Assembly: GCA_965277275.1 (NCBI GenBank) | Contig: CBDICG010000001.1 | Span: 496,001 to 560,000, forward strand | DNA: 64,000 bases | Source: HLUCCA09 sp965277275 | Lineage (GTDB): Bacteria; Pseudomonadota; Alphaproteobacteria; Rhodobacterales; Rhodobacteraceae | Reading direction: 5' to 3' | Part shown: positions 54,688-62,582 of the stretch, piece by piece | Numbering within the stretch: the stretch's first letter is position 1 | How the letters are laid out: the number at the start of each line of letters is the position of its first letter | Made by a program: the position numbers and the translations under genes | The notes under the pieces: generated by a model | Seen by the model: only the letters and a program-made list of their open reading frames with translations | Told to the model about the DNA's origin: nothing | Database searches by the model: none

Positions 54688-55482
54688 CTACTTGCCCTTG
54701 AAGTCGGGTGCGCGCTTGGCGAGGAATGCACGCACGCCTTCTGCGTAGTCCGCCGATGTGCCCGAAAGGGCTTGGGCCTCCGCTTCGAAAGAGATCTGTT
54801 CTTCGAGCGTTGCGTCGGACGAGCACAGCAAGGCCTTCTTGGTGAGCCCCAGCGCGTGCGTCGGCCCGGCCGCGAGGGCGCGGGCGAGGTCCCGAGCCTG
54901 TGTCGCAAGGCCATCGTCAGGCACGCAGGCCCAGATCATGCCCCAGTCCTCCGCCTCCCGTGCAGAAACAGGGCGGCCTGTCAGGCAGATCGCACGGGCG
55001 CGCGCCAGACCAACCAGCCTTGGCAGGACCCAAGTGCCTCCGGCGTCGGGGATGAGGCCAACGCGCGAAAACGATTGGATAAATCGCGCGCTTTCGCCGG
55101 CAAGCACGATGTCGCAGGCCAGGGCGAGGTTCGCACCCGCCCCGGAGGCGACCCCGTTGACGGCGCACACGATTGGCTTGGGGCATTCGAGGATCGCCTT
55201 GACGAGCGGGCCGTAGAACTCCTCGACAGACTTGCGCAGGTTCGGAGGCCAATCCGGGCCGTCAGGATCCCGCCGCCCGAGATCCTGACCCGCACAGAAG
55301 GCGCGGCCGGATCCGGTCAGCAAGATGGCACGCACCTCCGGGGTCTCGCCCGCCCTTTCGATGGCCTCGGTCAGAGCGGTGATCAGGGTGGTTGTCAGCG
55401 CGTTGAGCTTCTTCGGACGGTTGAGTGTCAGGGACAGGTGCGCCCCGTCGAGGGTCGCAAGAAGCTCCTCGGTATCGCTCAT
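54688..55482 (-). CDS. Enoyl-CoA hydratase/isomerase (PaaG-like)
   Basis: Crotonase-fold protein, 264 aa. The oxyanion-hole motifs are AFCAGQDLGRR and NGVASGAGANLALACDIVLA, followed by FIQSFSRVGLIPDAGGTWVLPRLVG. The GQDL and the D in LIPDAGG are typical of PaaG, the ring-1,2-epoxyphenylacetyl-CoA isomerase, and related enoyl-CoA isomerases. The start overlaps the stop of the upstream FadB-like gene in ATGA. It is the last gene of the leftward catabolic operon. Substrate assignment is inference. Confidence 0.85.
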   Translation of the reverse strand: MSDTEELLATLDGAHLSLTLNRPKKLNALTTTLITALTEAIERAGETPEVRAILLTGSGRAFCAGQDLGRRDPDGPDWPPNLRKSVEEFYGPLVKAILECPKPIVCAVNGVASGAGANLALACDIVLAGESARFIQSFSRVGLIPDAGGTWVLPRLVGLARARAICLTGRPVSAREAEDWGMIWACVPDDGLATQARDLARALAAGPTHALGLTKKALLCSSDATLEEQISFEAEAQALSGTSADYAEGVRAFLAKRAPDFKGK

Positions 55483-57143
55483 GTCGCCCCCCTTCGGAGC
55501 ATCCGGGAGAGGCGGTACATACCGGGCCGGTCCTTCATGACTTCCTCCATCCAATCCGACACCTGGGCCACGCCGATTGAATCCGCGTAGTGGAATGCTC
55601 CGCCGCGCCACCTCGGGAAACCGAGGGCCTGCACCGAAATGACGTCTATCGCAGCCGATTGCTCGACGCACCCCTCCTCAAGTGCCAACGCGCCCTGGTT
55701 GATGAGCACGGCGAGGAGGCCCCTGAGAACGCGATCCGGAGCCGCCTCGGGGTCCGGATGGGATGATCCTGCGCCGTCGGCTCTATCACCTCGGTTGGCC
55801 AAGGCGGCGCCCTGCCCCCCGAAGGCCTCCCAGCTGGCAATGAACCTGTCGTTTGAAGCGTCGGACTGGTCGATGAACTGCTCCACCGCGTGCCGCAGAC
55901 GCGACACCAGGAACGGGCCAGAGCCTCGGGACAGGAACGGTATGAATCCGAGACGCTTTGTGAGAGCGAAAGCCTGGCCGACAAGCGCTTCGGGCGCGTC
56001 CGGTTGAATCCGGATCTCACCGAGACGGGCCTTTCCCCGGTCAAGACCGATCGCGACGTCTGCCGCTTCGGGTGGGACTGTCCCGCCATGTTCGACATCC
56101 CGCACCATCATGACCCGATCGCGAAGATCCCGGAGGTCTTCGACGCTCCCCGATCCGGTGAGCACGACCACCTCCGCCTCGTCCACTGTGGCGATTTCGC
56201 GACGCGCATTCAGACCCGACCGCTTCACCTCACCAGTCAGCCAATCTGCCAGCGGATCGCTTCCGGGAAGGGCGATCCCGCTCAGCAGAGACTTCGCCGT
56301 CTTGACGGGCGCAGGCAGGCGAGCGACGTCGCGTTGCGCGAAGAACATGTGGCGCAGGGCGCGCGACTGCGGAGACACGCGCAGCTCCAGATGCCGGCTC
56401 CGCTCCAGACGCTGGCCCTCATCGAAGGGGATATCGGCGGACTTTGCGATCAGGTCGGCGTTCTCCAGCGGGGCAATAGCCCCGTGGGCCTCCAGCGCGA
56501 TTTGTGCGGTCTTCCCTGTCCACCAGTTCTGCGATTGCGGAACGACCTTGCGCGAGCTCACGGCCCGGGGGCGCACGCCAACACCCCGTGCAAAAGCTTC
56601 GAGCGTAGACTTCTCAAGATCCGGCAAGATGGCGTCGAGTCCTCCGGCGGTATGAAAGTCTTCAGCCGTAACCGGCGCGCCGGTCGTTGCCATGCGCAGG
56701 GCAAGATCGACACCGACAAGACGGGGAAGGCGCTGTGTTCCGCCAGCCCCCGGAACGATGCCGAGTGTCACCTCCGGCAGAGCCAAGCGCGTGCCCGAAA
56801 CCGCCACACGCCACGCACAGCCCAAGGCGATCTCCAGTCCACCACCGAAAGCGCTGCCGTGAAGCGCGGCGATCCACGGCACCTCACACGCCTCGATCAA
56901 CCGGACCACATCCGGCAGATCCGGGGGGATGGGCGCTGCATCGAATTCGGTGATGTCGCCCCCGGCCACAAAGGTCCGTCCGGCGCAGCGAAGGATTGCG
57001 GCGGACGTACGCAGCGCCGCCACCTCTTCGACCGCCTGGGCGAGCTCTTGCCGAACTGCCGCGGATGTCGCGTTGACCGGTGGATTGTCGAGAGTGACCC
57101 AGGCCAGGCCATCGACCTCAACGACGCTCACGAGGCTGCCCAA
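55479..57143 (-). CDS. FadB-like enoyl-CoA hydratase fused to degenerate 3-hydroxyacyl-CoA dehydrogenase
   Basis: The 554-aa product is shorter than typical FadB/FadJ (about 700 aa). Residues 1-190 form a crotonase domain (LHGSAFGGGLEIALGCAWRV, LPEVTLGIVPGAGGTQRLPRLV). The C-terminal end VISVQALGFPRWRGGAFHYAD is a FadB-type dehydrogenase C-domain. Between them the Rossmann dinucleotide motif (GxGxMG) expected near residue 290 is absent; the region reads IALPGSDPLADWLTG. The dehydrogenase half is therefore probably inactive or structural, while PaaH-like protein encoded nearby has an intact site. The start may be the TTG at 57143 or the GTG at 57131. It overlaps the PaaG-like gene. Confidence 0.82.
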   Translation of the reverse strand: MGSLVSVVEVDGLAWVTLDNPPVNATSAAVRQELAQAVEEVAALRTSAAILRCAGRTFVAGGDITEFDAAPIPPDLPDVVRLIEACEVPWIAALHGSAFGGGLEIALGCAWRVAVSGTRLALPEVTLGIVPGAGGTQRLPRLVGVDLALRMATTGAPVTAEDFHTAGGLDAILPDLEKSTLEAFARGVGVRPRAVSSRKVVPQSQNWWTGKTAQIALEAHGAIAPLENADLIAKSADIPFDEGQRLERSRHLELRVSPQSRALRHMFFAQRDVARLPAPVKTAKSLLSGIALPGSDPLADWLTGEVKRSGLNARREIATVDEAEVVVLTGSGSVEDLRDLRDRVMMVRDVEHGGTVPPEAADVAIGLDRGKARLGEIRIQPDAPEALVGQAFALTKRLGFIPFLSRGSGPFLVSRLRHAVEQFIDQSDASNDRFIASWEAFGGQGAALANRGDRADGAGSSHPDPEAAPDRVLRGLLAVLINQGALALEEGCVEQSAAIDVISVQALGFPRWRGGAFHYADSIGVAQVSDWMEEVMKDRPGMYRLSRMLRRGAT

Positions 57144-57152
57144 CGCCCGCCC

Positions 57153-58355
57153 CTACACGCGTTCCAGGACGACAGCGATCCCCTGGCCGACGCCGATGCA
57201 CATCGAACAGAGCGCATAGGTGCCGCCCGTCCGACGAAGATGGAACGCCGCCGTCATCGCAAGTCGAGAGCCGCTCGCGCCCAGCGGGTGGCCAAGCGCG
57301 ATCGCTCCGCCATTCGGATTGACATGGTCCGCGTCGTCAGGGAGCCCGAGAGCACGTGTGCACGCGAGGGACTGCGCGGCGAAGGCTTCGTTGAGCTCGA
57401 TCACATCCATCTGGTCCAGTGTGAGCCCGGTACGCGCCAAGACCTTGCGGATCGCAGGCACCGGACCGATGCCCATGACGCGCGGCGGCACACCTGCTGT
57501 CGCCATTGCGACGACACGCGCGATCGGCGTCAGGCCATGCTGTGCGGCGGCCTGTTCGCTTGCAAGAAGCAGCGCCGCAGCACCGTCGTTCACACCGGAC
57601 GCGTTGCCGGCGGTCACGGTCTGATCCGGCCCATTGATCGGACGTAGCTTGGCGAGCTTCTCTGCCGTGCTCCCCGCGCGCGGATGCTCGTCGGCCATGA
57701 AGACGACCGGGTCGCCCTTGCGTTGCGGAACCTCGACCGGAACGATTTCGTCATCGAAGATACCGGCCCCGGCTGCCGCGAAATACCTCGCCTGCGAGCG
57801 GGCGGCGAAGGCATCCTGATCGGCGCGTGAGATACCGTGCTCCGAGGCGACATTGTCGGCCGTCTCCGGCATCGAATGGGTGCCATGGGCGGCATGCATC
57901 GCCGGATTGACGAACCGCCAGCCGATGGTCGTGTCATGGACTTCGGCGGCGCGCGAAAAGGCGTGGCCCGCCTTTGCCATCACGAAAGGCGCGCGCGTCA
58001 TGCTCTCGACCCCGCCCGCGATCATGAAGTGCGCGTCCCCCGATCGGATCGCGCGCGCTGCCATCCCGACGGCATCGAGCCCGGAGCCACAGAGCCGGTT
58101 CACTGTCACTCCCGGCACATCCACGGGCATCCCCGCCAGAAGCGCGGACATACGCGCGACGTTGCGGTTGTCTTCCCCGGCCTGGTTGGCCCCGCCAAAG
58201 ATCACGTCGTCGAGCTGTGTCCAATCCGCGCCGGGGGCCCGCGCCATCAGCGCGCGAAGCGGCACGGCACCAAGATCGTCCGGCCGAATGCTCGCAAGCG
58301 CCCCGCCGTAGCGCGAGAACGGGGTGCGCTGACCGTCACAGATGAAAGCGTGCAT
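57153..58355 (-). CDS. Acetyl-CoA acyltransferase, 3-oxoadipyl-CoA thiolase-like
   Basis: Thiolase of 400 aa that cleaves 3-oxoacyl-CoA. The nucleophile is C89 in NRLCGSGLDAVG; the catalytic His is in GGAIALGHPLGASG and the second Cys in ALCSMCIGVGQG. The overall pattern, MHAFICDGQRTPFSRYGG at the start, is that of PcaF/PaaJ-type thiolases, but the substrate is not certain. GGAGAC precedes the ATG at 58355; the longer frame from 58589 was rejected. It follows the aldehyde dehydrogenase gene by 25 bp and is followed by the FadB-like gene. Confidence 0.9.
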   Translation of the reverse strand: MHAFICDGQRTPFSRYGGALASIRPDDLGAVPLRALMARAPGADWTQLDDVIFGGANQAGEDNRNVARMSALLAGMPVDVPGVTVNRLCGSGLDAVGMAARAIRSGDAHFMIAGGVESMTRAPFVMAKAGHAFSRAAEVHDTTIGWRFVNPAMHAAHGTHSMPETADNVASEHGISRADQDAFAARSQARYFAAAGAGIFDDEIVPVEVPQRKGDPVVFMADEHPRAGSTAEKLAKLRPINGPDQTVTAGNASGVNDGAAALLLASEQAAAQHGLTPIARVVAMATAGVPPRVMGIGPVPAIRKVLARTGLTLDQMDVIELNEAFAAQSLACTRALGLPDDADHVNPNGGAIALGHPLGASGSRLAMTAAFHLRRTGGTYALCSMCIGVGQGIAVVLERV

Positions 58356-58380
58356 GCTTCGCGTCTCCTGCCAAACCGGC

Positions 58381-59856
58381 CTAGCGGCGAATGAAGGGGT
58401 TGGCGACGGCCTTCGGCTCGGCCAGCCACACGGATTTTGGTTGCAGGTATTCCATGATCGCCTGTGAGCCGTTCTCGCGCCCCAGACCGCTGAGCTTGTA
58501 GCCACCGAACGGCGTCGTGTAGCTGGTCGAGCGATAGGTATTGACCCAGATCGTGCCCGCCTGGAGCCGGCGCGACATCCGGAGCGCACGTGTCAGATCG
58601 TTGGTCCAAACACCCGCGGCGAGGCCGTAGAGCACGTCGTTTCCGATTGAAACGGCCTCATCCTCATCCGAAAACCGCATGATCGACAGGACCGGGCCAA
58701 AGATTTCTTCCTGCGCGATCCGCATGTCATTGCGGACATCGGTGAAGATCGTCGGCTCGATGAAGAACCCCGGTGATCCGCCCGGGCTCGCCGCATTGCC
58801 ACCGAGAATGCAGGTCGCCCCCTCGTTCTTTGCAATTTCGACGTAGTCGAGGATCTTTTTGTGCTGCGCTTCTGTGGCCACGGGCGAGATATTGGTATCA
58901 GCGTCCATCGGATCGCCGAGCTTGGCCGCCCGCGTCATCTCTACCAGCCGTTCGAGGAAGGCGTCGTAGATCCCGTCTTGCAGCAGGAGCCGGGAGCCAG
59001 CGATGCAGGTCTGCCCTGCGGCAGCGAAGATGCCGGAGATTGCACCGGGCACGGCCGCATCGAGATCGGCGTCATCGAAGACGATGTTGGGGGATTTTCC
59101 GCCGAGCTCAAGGGTCACTTTCTTGAAGTCGCGGGCAGCCGCCTCGTTGATGGCCCGCCCCGCCGCCTCTCCGCCCGTGAAGGCGACCTTGCGCACCAGC
59201 GGGTGCGTGACGAGCGGCATCCCGGCCTCGGCTCCGAACCCGGTGATCACGTTGACAACGCCCGCCGGGATCCCGGCCTCCGCAACCAGCTCCATCAGTT
59301 CGAGCGCAGAGGCGGAGGTGTATTCCGAAGGCTTGATGACAACCGTGTTGCCGGCCGCCAGCGCCGGAGCGAGCTTCCACGCGAGCAGCAGAAGCGGCGA
59401 GTTCCATGGCGTGATCAGCGCGCAGACCCCGAGTGGCTCGTAGGTGACCATGTTGACGACGCCGGGCTTGTCGATCGGCGGCACCAGGCCTTCGACCTTG
59501 TCCGCCAGCCCGCCATAATACGCGTACCAATTGGCCATGTACTTGGCCTGGTTCAACATTTCGGCGATCAGCTTGCCGTTGTCGCGCACCTCGATCTCTG
59601 CCAGTCGTGGCGCGTGCTGGGTGACGAGTGCCGCAAGCCGGACCAGCGCCGCGCCCCGTGCGCTCGCCGTCCAGGTCGGCCAATCACCCTGCGTGAACGC
59701 CTTGTGGGCGGTCTGTACCGCATGGTCGACATCCGCGTCCGAGGCACGTGGAAACCGCGCCCACTCCTCGCGCGTGTAGGGATTGGTGGAGGAAAATGTC
59801 TCACCCGAGGCTGCATCGCAATGGGCCCCACCAATCCACATCTGGTAGTCTTTCAT
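58381..59856 (-). CDS. Aldehyde dehydrogenase
   Basis: NAD(P)-dependent aldehyde dehydrogenase of 491 aa. The catalytic cysteine is in FAAAGQTCIAGSRLLL, the general base glutamate in VTLELGGKSPNIVF, and the cofactor motif ITPWNSPLLLLAWKLAPALAAG is clear. It resembles the betaine/aromatic aldehyde dehydrogenase group; the real substrate is unknown. It lies within the catabolic operon between the PaaH-like and the thiolase genes, four bases after the former. It would oxidise an aldehyde intermediate or precursor to an acid before CoA activation. Confidence 0.9.
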   Translation of the reverse strand: MKDYQMWIGGAHCDAASGETFSSTNPYTREEWARFPRASDADVDHAVQTAHKAFTQGDWPTWTASARGAALVRLAALVTQHAPRLAEIEVRDNGKLIAEMLNQAKYMANWYAYYGGLADKVEGLVPPIDKPGVVNMVTYEPLGVCALITPWNSPLLLLAWKLAPALAAGNTVVIKPSEYTSASALELMELVAEAGIPAGVVNVITGFGAEAGMPLVTHPLVRKVAFTGGEAAGRAINEAAARDFKKVTLELGGKSPNIVFDDADLDAAVPGAISGIFAAAGQTCIAGSRLLLQDGIYDAFLERLVEMTRAAKLGDPMDADTNISPVATEAQHKKILDYVEIAKNEGATCILGGNAASPGGSPGFFIEPTIFTDVRNDMRIAQEEIFGPVLSIMRFSDEDEAVSIGNDVLYGLAAGVWTNDLTRALRMSRRLQAGTIWVNTYRSTSYTTPFGGYKLSGLGRENGSQAIMEYLQPKSVWLAEPKAVANPFIRR

Positions 59857-59860
59857 GGGG

Positions 59861-61372
59861 TTAGCCTTCCGTTTCGCTGAGAGCCAGGCCGAGCGTTGCG
59901 CGCTGGCGCAGCCGTTGGCTCGGGCGGTACCGCGGATCGCCTGTCAGATCGTGGAGCCGGGTCAGGGTGTGCAGGATACGCTCTGGCCCGATCTCGTCGC
60001 CGAGCGCAAGAGGACCCTTGGGATAGCCCAGCCCCAGCCGCACCCCGTCGTTGATATCGGCCGGGGTCGCGATCCCGAGCTGCGCGATTTCACTCGCGAT
60101 ATTTACGATGAGGGCAAGAATGCGTTGCGCGATGAACCCCGGGCTGTCCCCGATGACGCTTACGCGTTTCCCCGCAGAGAGGAGCGCCGCGTGGACACCG
60201 TCGCGCAGGTCGGCACGGGTGGCCGGTGTTCCCATCAGCGTCAGCCGGTCGGCTCCCGCTGTGAGCGGATCAATGGCCACGACCCGCGCGGCTTCCAGCG
60301 AGAGTCGATGCGTGGTCTCCGTGGCATCGTCGCCCCATGGCGCGACGATGAGGGCTCCGCTTTCGGGGGGGGCTGCGCCGTCTTCCATGCCGATACCCTG
60401 TGCCGCAAGAGCCTGCACCACCGGCGCCAGATCCGAGCGCATATCCGGCGGGATCCAGATGTGCCCGATGGCGGGCGCTTGCGGATTGCCCTCCAGCGGC
60501 TCTAGCCGCTTGCCGTCCTCGTAGGTGTAGAACCCCTCGCCCGACTTGCGCCCGTAGAGACCGGCGGCCACGCGGGACGCCAGATGAACGCCGGGCCGAT
60601 AGCGCGGTTCGTGATAAAACTGCTCATAGATCTGGCGGAAGACCGGCAGCGACACATCGAGCCCCATCAGATCCATCAGCTCGAACGGTCCCATGCGAAA
60701 GTCCGCGCCCTCACGCATCACGCGATCGACATCGACCTCGCGCGCGAGCCCGTCCTGCACGATGCGGAGCCCTTCCGTGGTCAGGCCCCGACCGGCGTGA
60801 TTGATCAAGAACCCCGGCGCATCCCGGCACAGGATCGCGCGGTAGCCCATCTGTTCCGCGAGGGCGAGGGCGTCATCGGTCGCGACCTGCCCGGTTCGCA
60901 AGCCCGGGATGACCTCGACCACCTTCATCATCGGAACCGGATTGAAGAAGTGCAAACCCACGACGCGCTCCGGCCTTTCGCATCCCGCAGCGATGGCGGC
61001 GACGGAAAGGGATGAGGTGTTGGTGGCCAAAATCGCTTCAGGCCCCAGCAGGGTTTCGAGTTCGGCAAAGAGCGCCTGTTTTACGTCCAGCCGTTCGGCG
61101 ACGGCTTCGATCGCCATGGCCGCAGGGGCAAGATCAGCCAACCGCGGGGCAACCGTGATCCTGTCTTGCGCCGCTTGCGCGTCGCCGCGGTCCATGCGCC
61201 CCTTCTCGGCCGCGCGGGCCAGCATCCGTCGCGCAAAACCGGCACCGGCTTCGGCCGCCTCCGCGCTCTGATCATGGACCAGAACCCGGCAGCCAGCCGC
61301 AGCCAACGCCTGCACGATCCCGCGGCCCATCGTGCCCGCACCGATGACGGCGATGATGGCTCCCGGCTCCAT
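59861..61372 (-). CDS. 3-hydroxyacyl-CoA dehydrogenase (PaaH-like)
   Basis: NAD enzyme of 503 aa, the length of PaaH with two dehydrogenase C-domains. The dinucleotide site is VIGAGTMGRGIVQALAAAG (about 9-27), followed by NTSSLSVAAIA, GLHFFNPVPMMKVVEVIPG and LINHAGRGLTTEGLRI. A second C-domain (about 385-490) repeats PGFIAQRILALIVN and GVRLGLGYPKGPLALGDEIG. It makes up for the degenerate site in the FadB-like protein two genes away. The start ATG shares a base with the stop of the upstream acyl-CoA dehydrogenase gene (TAATG). Confidence 0.92.
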   Translation of the reverse strand: MEPGAIIAVIGAGTMGRGIVQALAAAGCRVLVHDQSAEAAEAGAGFARRMLARAAEKGRMDRGDAQAAQDRITVAPRLADLAPAAMAIEAVAERLDVKQALFAELETLLGPEAILATNTSSLSVAAIAAGCERPERVVGLHFFNPVPMMKVVEVIPGLRTGQVATDDALALAEQMGYRAILCRDAPGFLINHAGRGLTTEGLRIVQDGLAREVDVDRVMREGADFRMGPFELMDLMGLDVSLPVFRQIYEQFYHEPRYRPGVHLASRVAAGLYGRKSGEGFYTYEDGKRLEPLEGNPQAPAIGHIWIPPDMRSDLAPVVQALAAQGIGMEDGAAPPESGALIVAPWGDDATETTHRLSLEAARVVAIDPLTAGADRLTLMGTPATRADLRDGVHAALLSAGKRVSVIGDSPGFIAQRILALIVNIASEIAQLGIATPADINDGVRLGLGYPKGPLALGDEIGPERILHTLTRLHDLTGDPRYRPSQRLRQRATLGLALSETEG

Positions 61373-62532
61373 TACGAAGCTGGCCGGGGTGGACGCTGTG
61401 AGAAGCGGCGGTCAAAGATCCCTTCGGCGATCCGGTTGCGCATCATTTCCAGCGAGCCACCTGCGATCTGCCAGCCGCGCGACTTGCGGAAACAGAACTC
61501 GACCAGTGACTCGTCGCAATAGCCCAGCCCCCCCATCGCCTGCATCGCCTCGTTGCAGGCGTCGAACCCCGCCGTGTTGCATGCCAGTTTGGCAAGCGCC
61601 GTCTGCTGGCCGTCGGGCAGTCCCCTGTCTGCGCTGACAGCGGCGCGATAGAGCAGAAGCCGCGCGGCCTCGAGCTTCATCAACATGTCGGCGAATTTCC
61701 ACTGGAGCCCCTGGAACTCGGCAAGCGGCCTGCCGAACTGCGTGCGTTCCAAGGCATAATCGCGTGCGGTATTGAAGGCGAAACGGCCAAGCGCCTGGGC
61801 ACGGGCGGCATTGCCGATCCGCTCCGCATTGAACCCGGAGATCTGCTTTTTGAAGCCGCCCGGCCCCAGCAGGACGTTTTCCTTCGGGACGTACACGTCG
61901 TCGAAGTAGAGCGCGCACCACTTCTCGCCATTCATGTACGAGCTCGGTTCGCCGAAGGAGAACCCGTCCATCCCGCGCTCCATGATGATCGAGCCGATCC
62001 CCGACAGGCCCGGGCCGAAGCGCACATAGACCAGAAAGGTGTCCGCCTCGACGGAGTGGCTCGTGAAGACCTTGCCGCCCTTGACGCGGTAGCCGTCACC
62101 ATCCTCGCGGGCCTCGGTTTGCAGATCCGTGACCGCCGAGCCGGCCTCGGCCTCGGTCATGCCCAGACCAATGACCTTTTCTCCGCGCAGGAGCGGCGCA
62201 AGATACTGCTCTTTCTGCCCCGAATTGGCGTATTCGGCGAGCGTACGGATCGCGCCAAAGTTCCCCGCCTGGATCGCGTCGGCGCTCTTCGGGCAAACAA
62301 GCGCGACCTGCTCGATGGCCAGAACCGCGTCCATCAGCGTTCCGCCCATACCGCCTTCGCTCTCGGGGATGGCGATGCCGAACAGGCCGTTCCTGGCCAT
62401 GATCGCGGCCGCATCGAACGGAAACTCCGCCTTCCTTGCTCGGCCGAGCGCCCCGTCCTTCAGCTCCCGCTCGGCCAGTTTGCGCACGGTGTCCTGAAAG
62501 AGCTGTTGCTCGGAATCGAGTGTGAAATCCAT
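61372..62532 (-). CDS. Acyl-CoA dehydrogenase
   Basis: FAD enzyme of 386 aa. Family motifs are LGMTEAEAGSAVTDLQT and GGKVFTSHSVEADTFLVY. The usual C-terminal catalytic glutamate of EGTNE-type enzymes is missing: the sequence reads AGGSLEMMRNRIAE. A glutamate at residue 237 in FNAERIGNAARA occupies the position of the base in isovaleryl-CoA dehydrogenase-type enzymes, so activity is likely with branched or long substrates. Start and stop tie it to PaaH (TAATG); the hydantoinase-like gene lies 50 bp upstream. Substrate unknown. Confidence 0.88.
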   Translation of the reverse strand: MDFTLDSEQQLFQDTVRKLAERELKDGALGRARKAEFPFDAAAIMARNGLFGIAIPESEGGMGGTLMDAVLAIEQVALVCPKSADAIQAGNFGAIRTLAEYANSGQKEQYLAPLLRGEKVIGLGMTEAEAGSAVTDLQTEAREDGDGYRVKGGKVFTSHSVEADTFLVYVRFGPGLSGIGSIIMERGMDGFSFGEPSSYMNGEKWCALYFDDVYVPKENVLLGPGGFKKQISGFNAERIGNAARAQALGRFAFNTARDYALERTQFGRPLAEFQGLQWKFADMLMKLEAARLLLYRAAVSADRGLPDGQQTALAKLACNTAGFDACNEAMQAMGGLGYCDESLVEFCFRKSRGWQIAGGSLEMMRNRIAEGIFDRRFSQRPPRPAS

Positions 62533-62582
62533 GCGACTTCCCTAGTGTTTTTGGGATTTCGGGCCCTTGCAGAGTGGGTCCG

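Noticed and set aside
55890..57647. 585-residue antisense frame over the FadB-like and thiolase genes
   Set aside because: Crosses two real genes on the other strand and has no family features.
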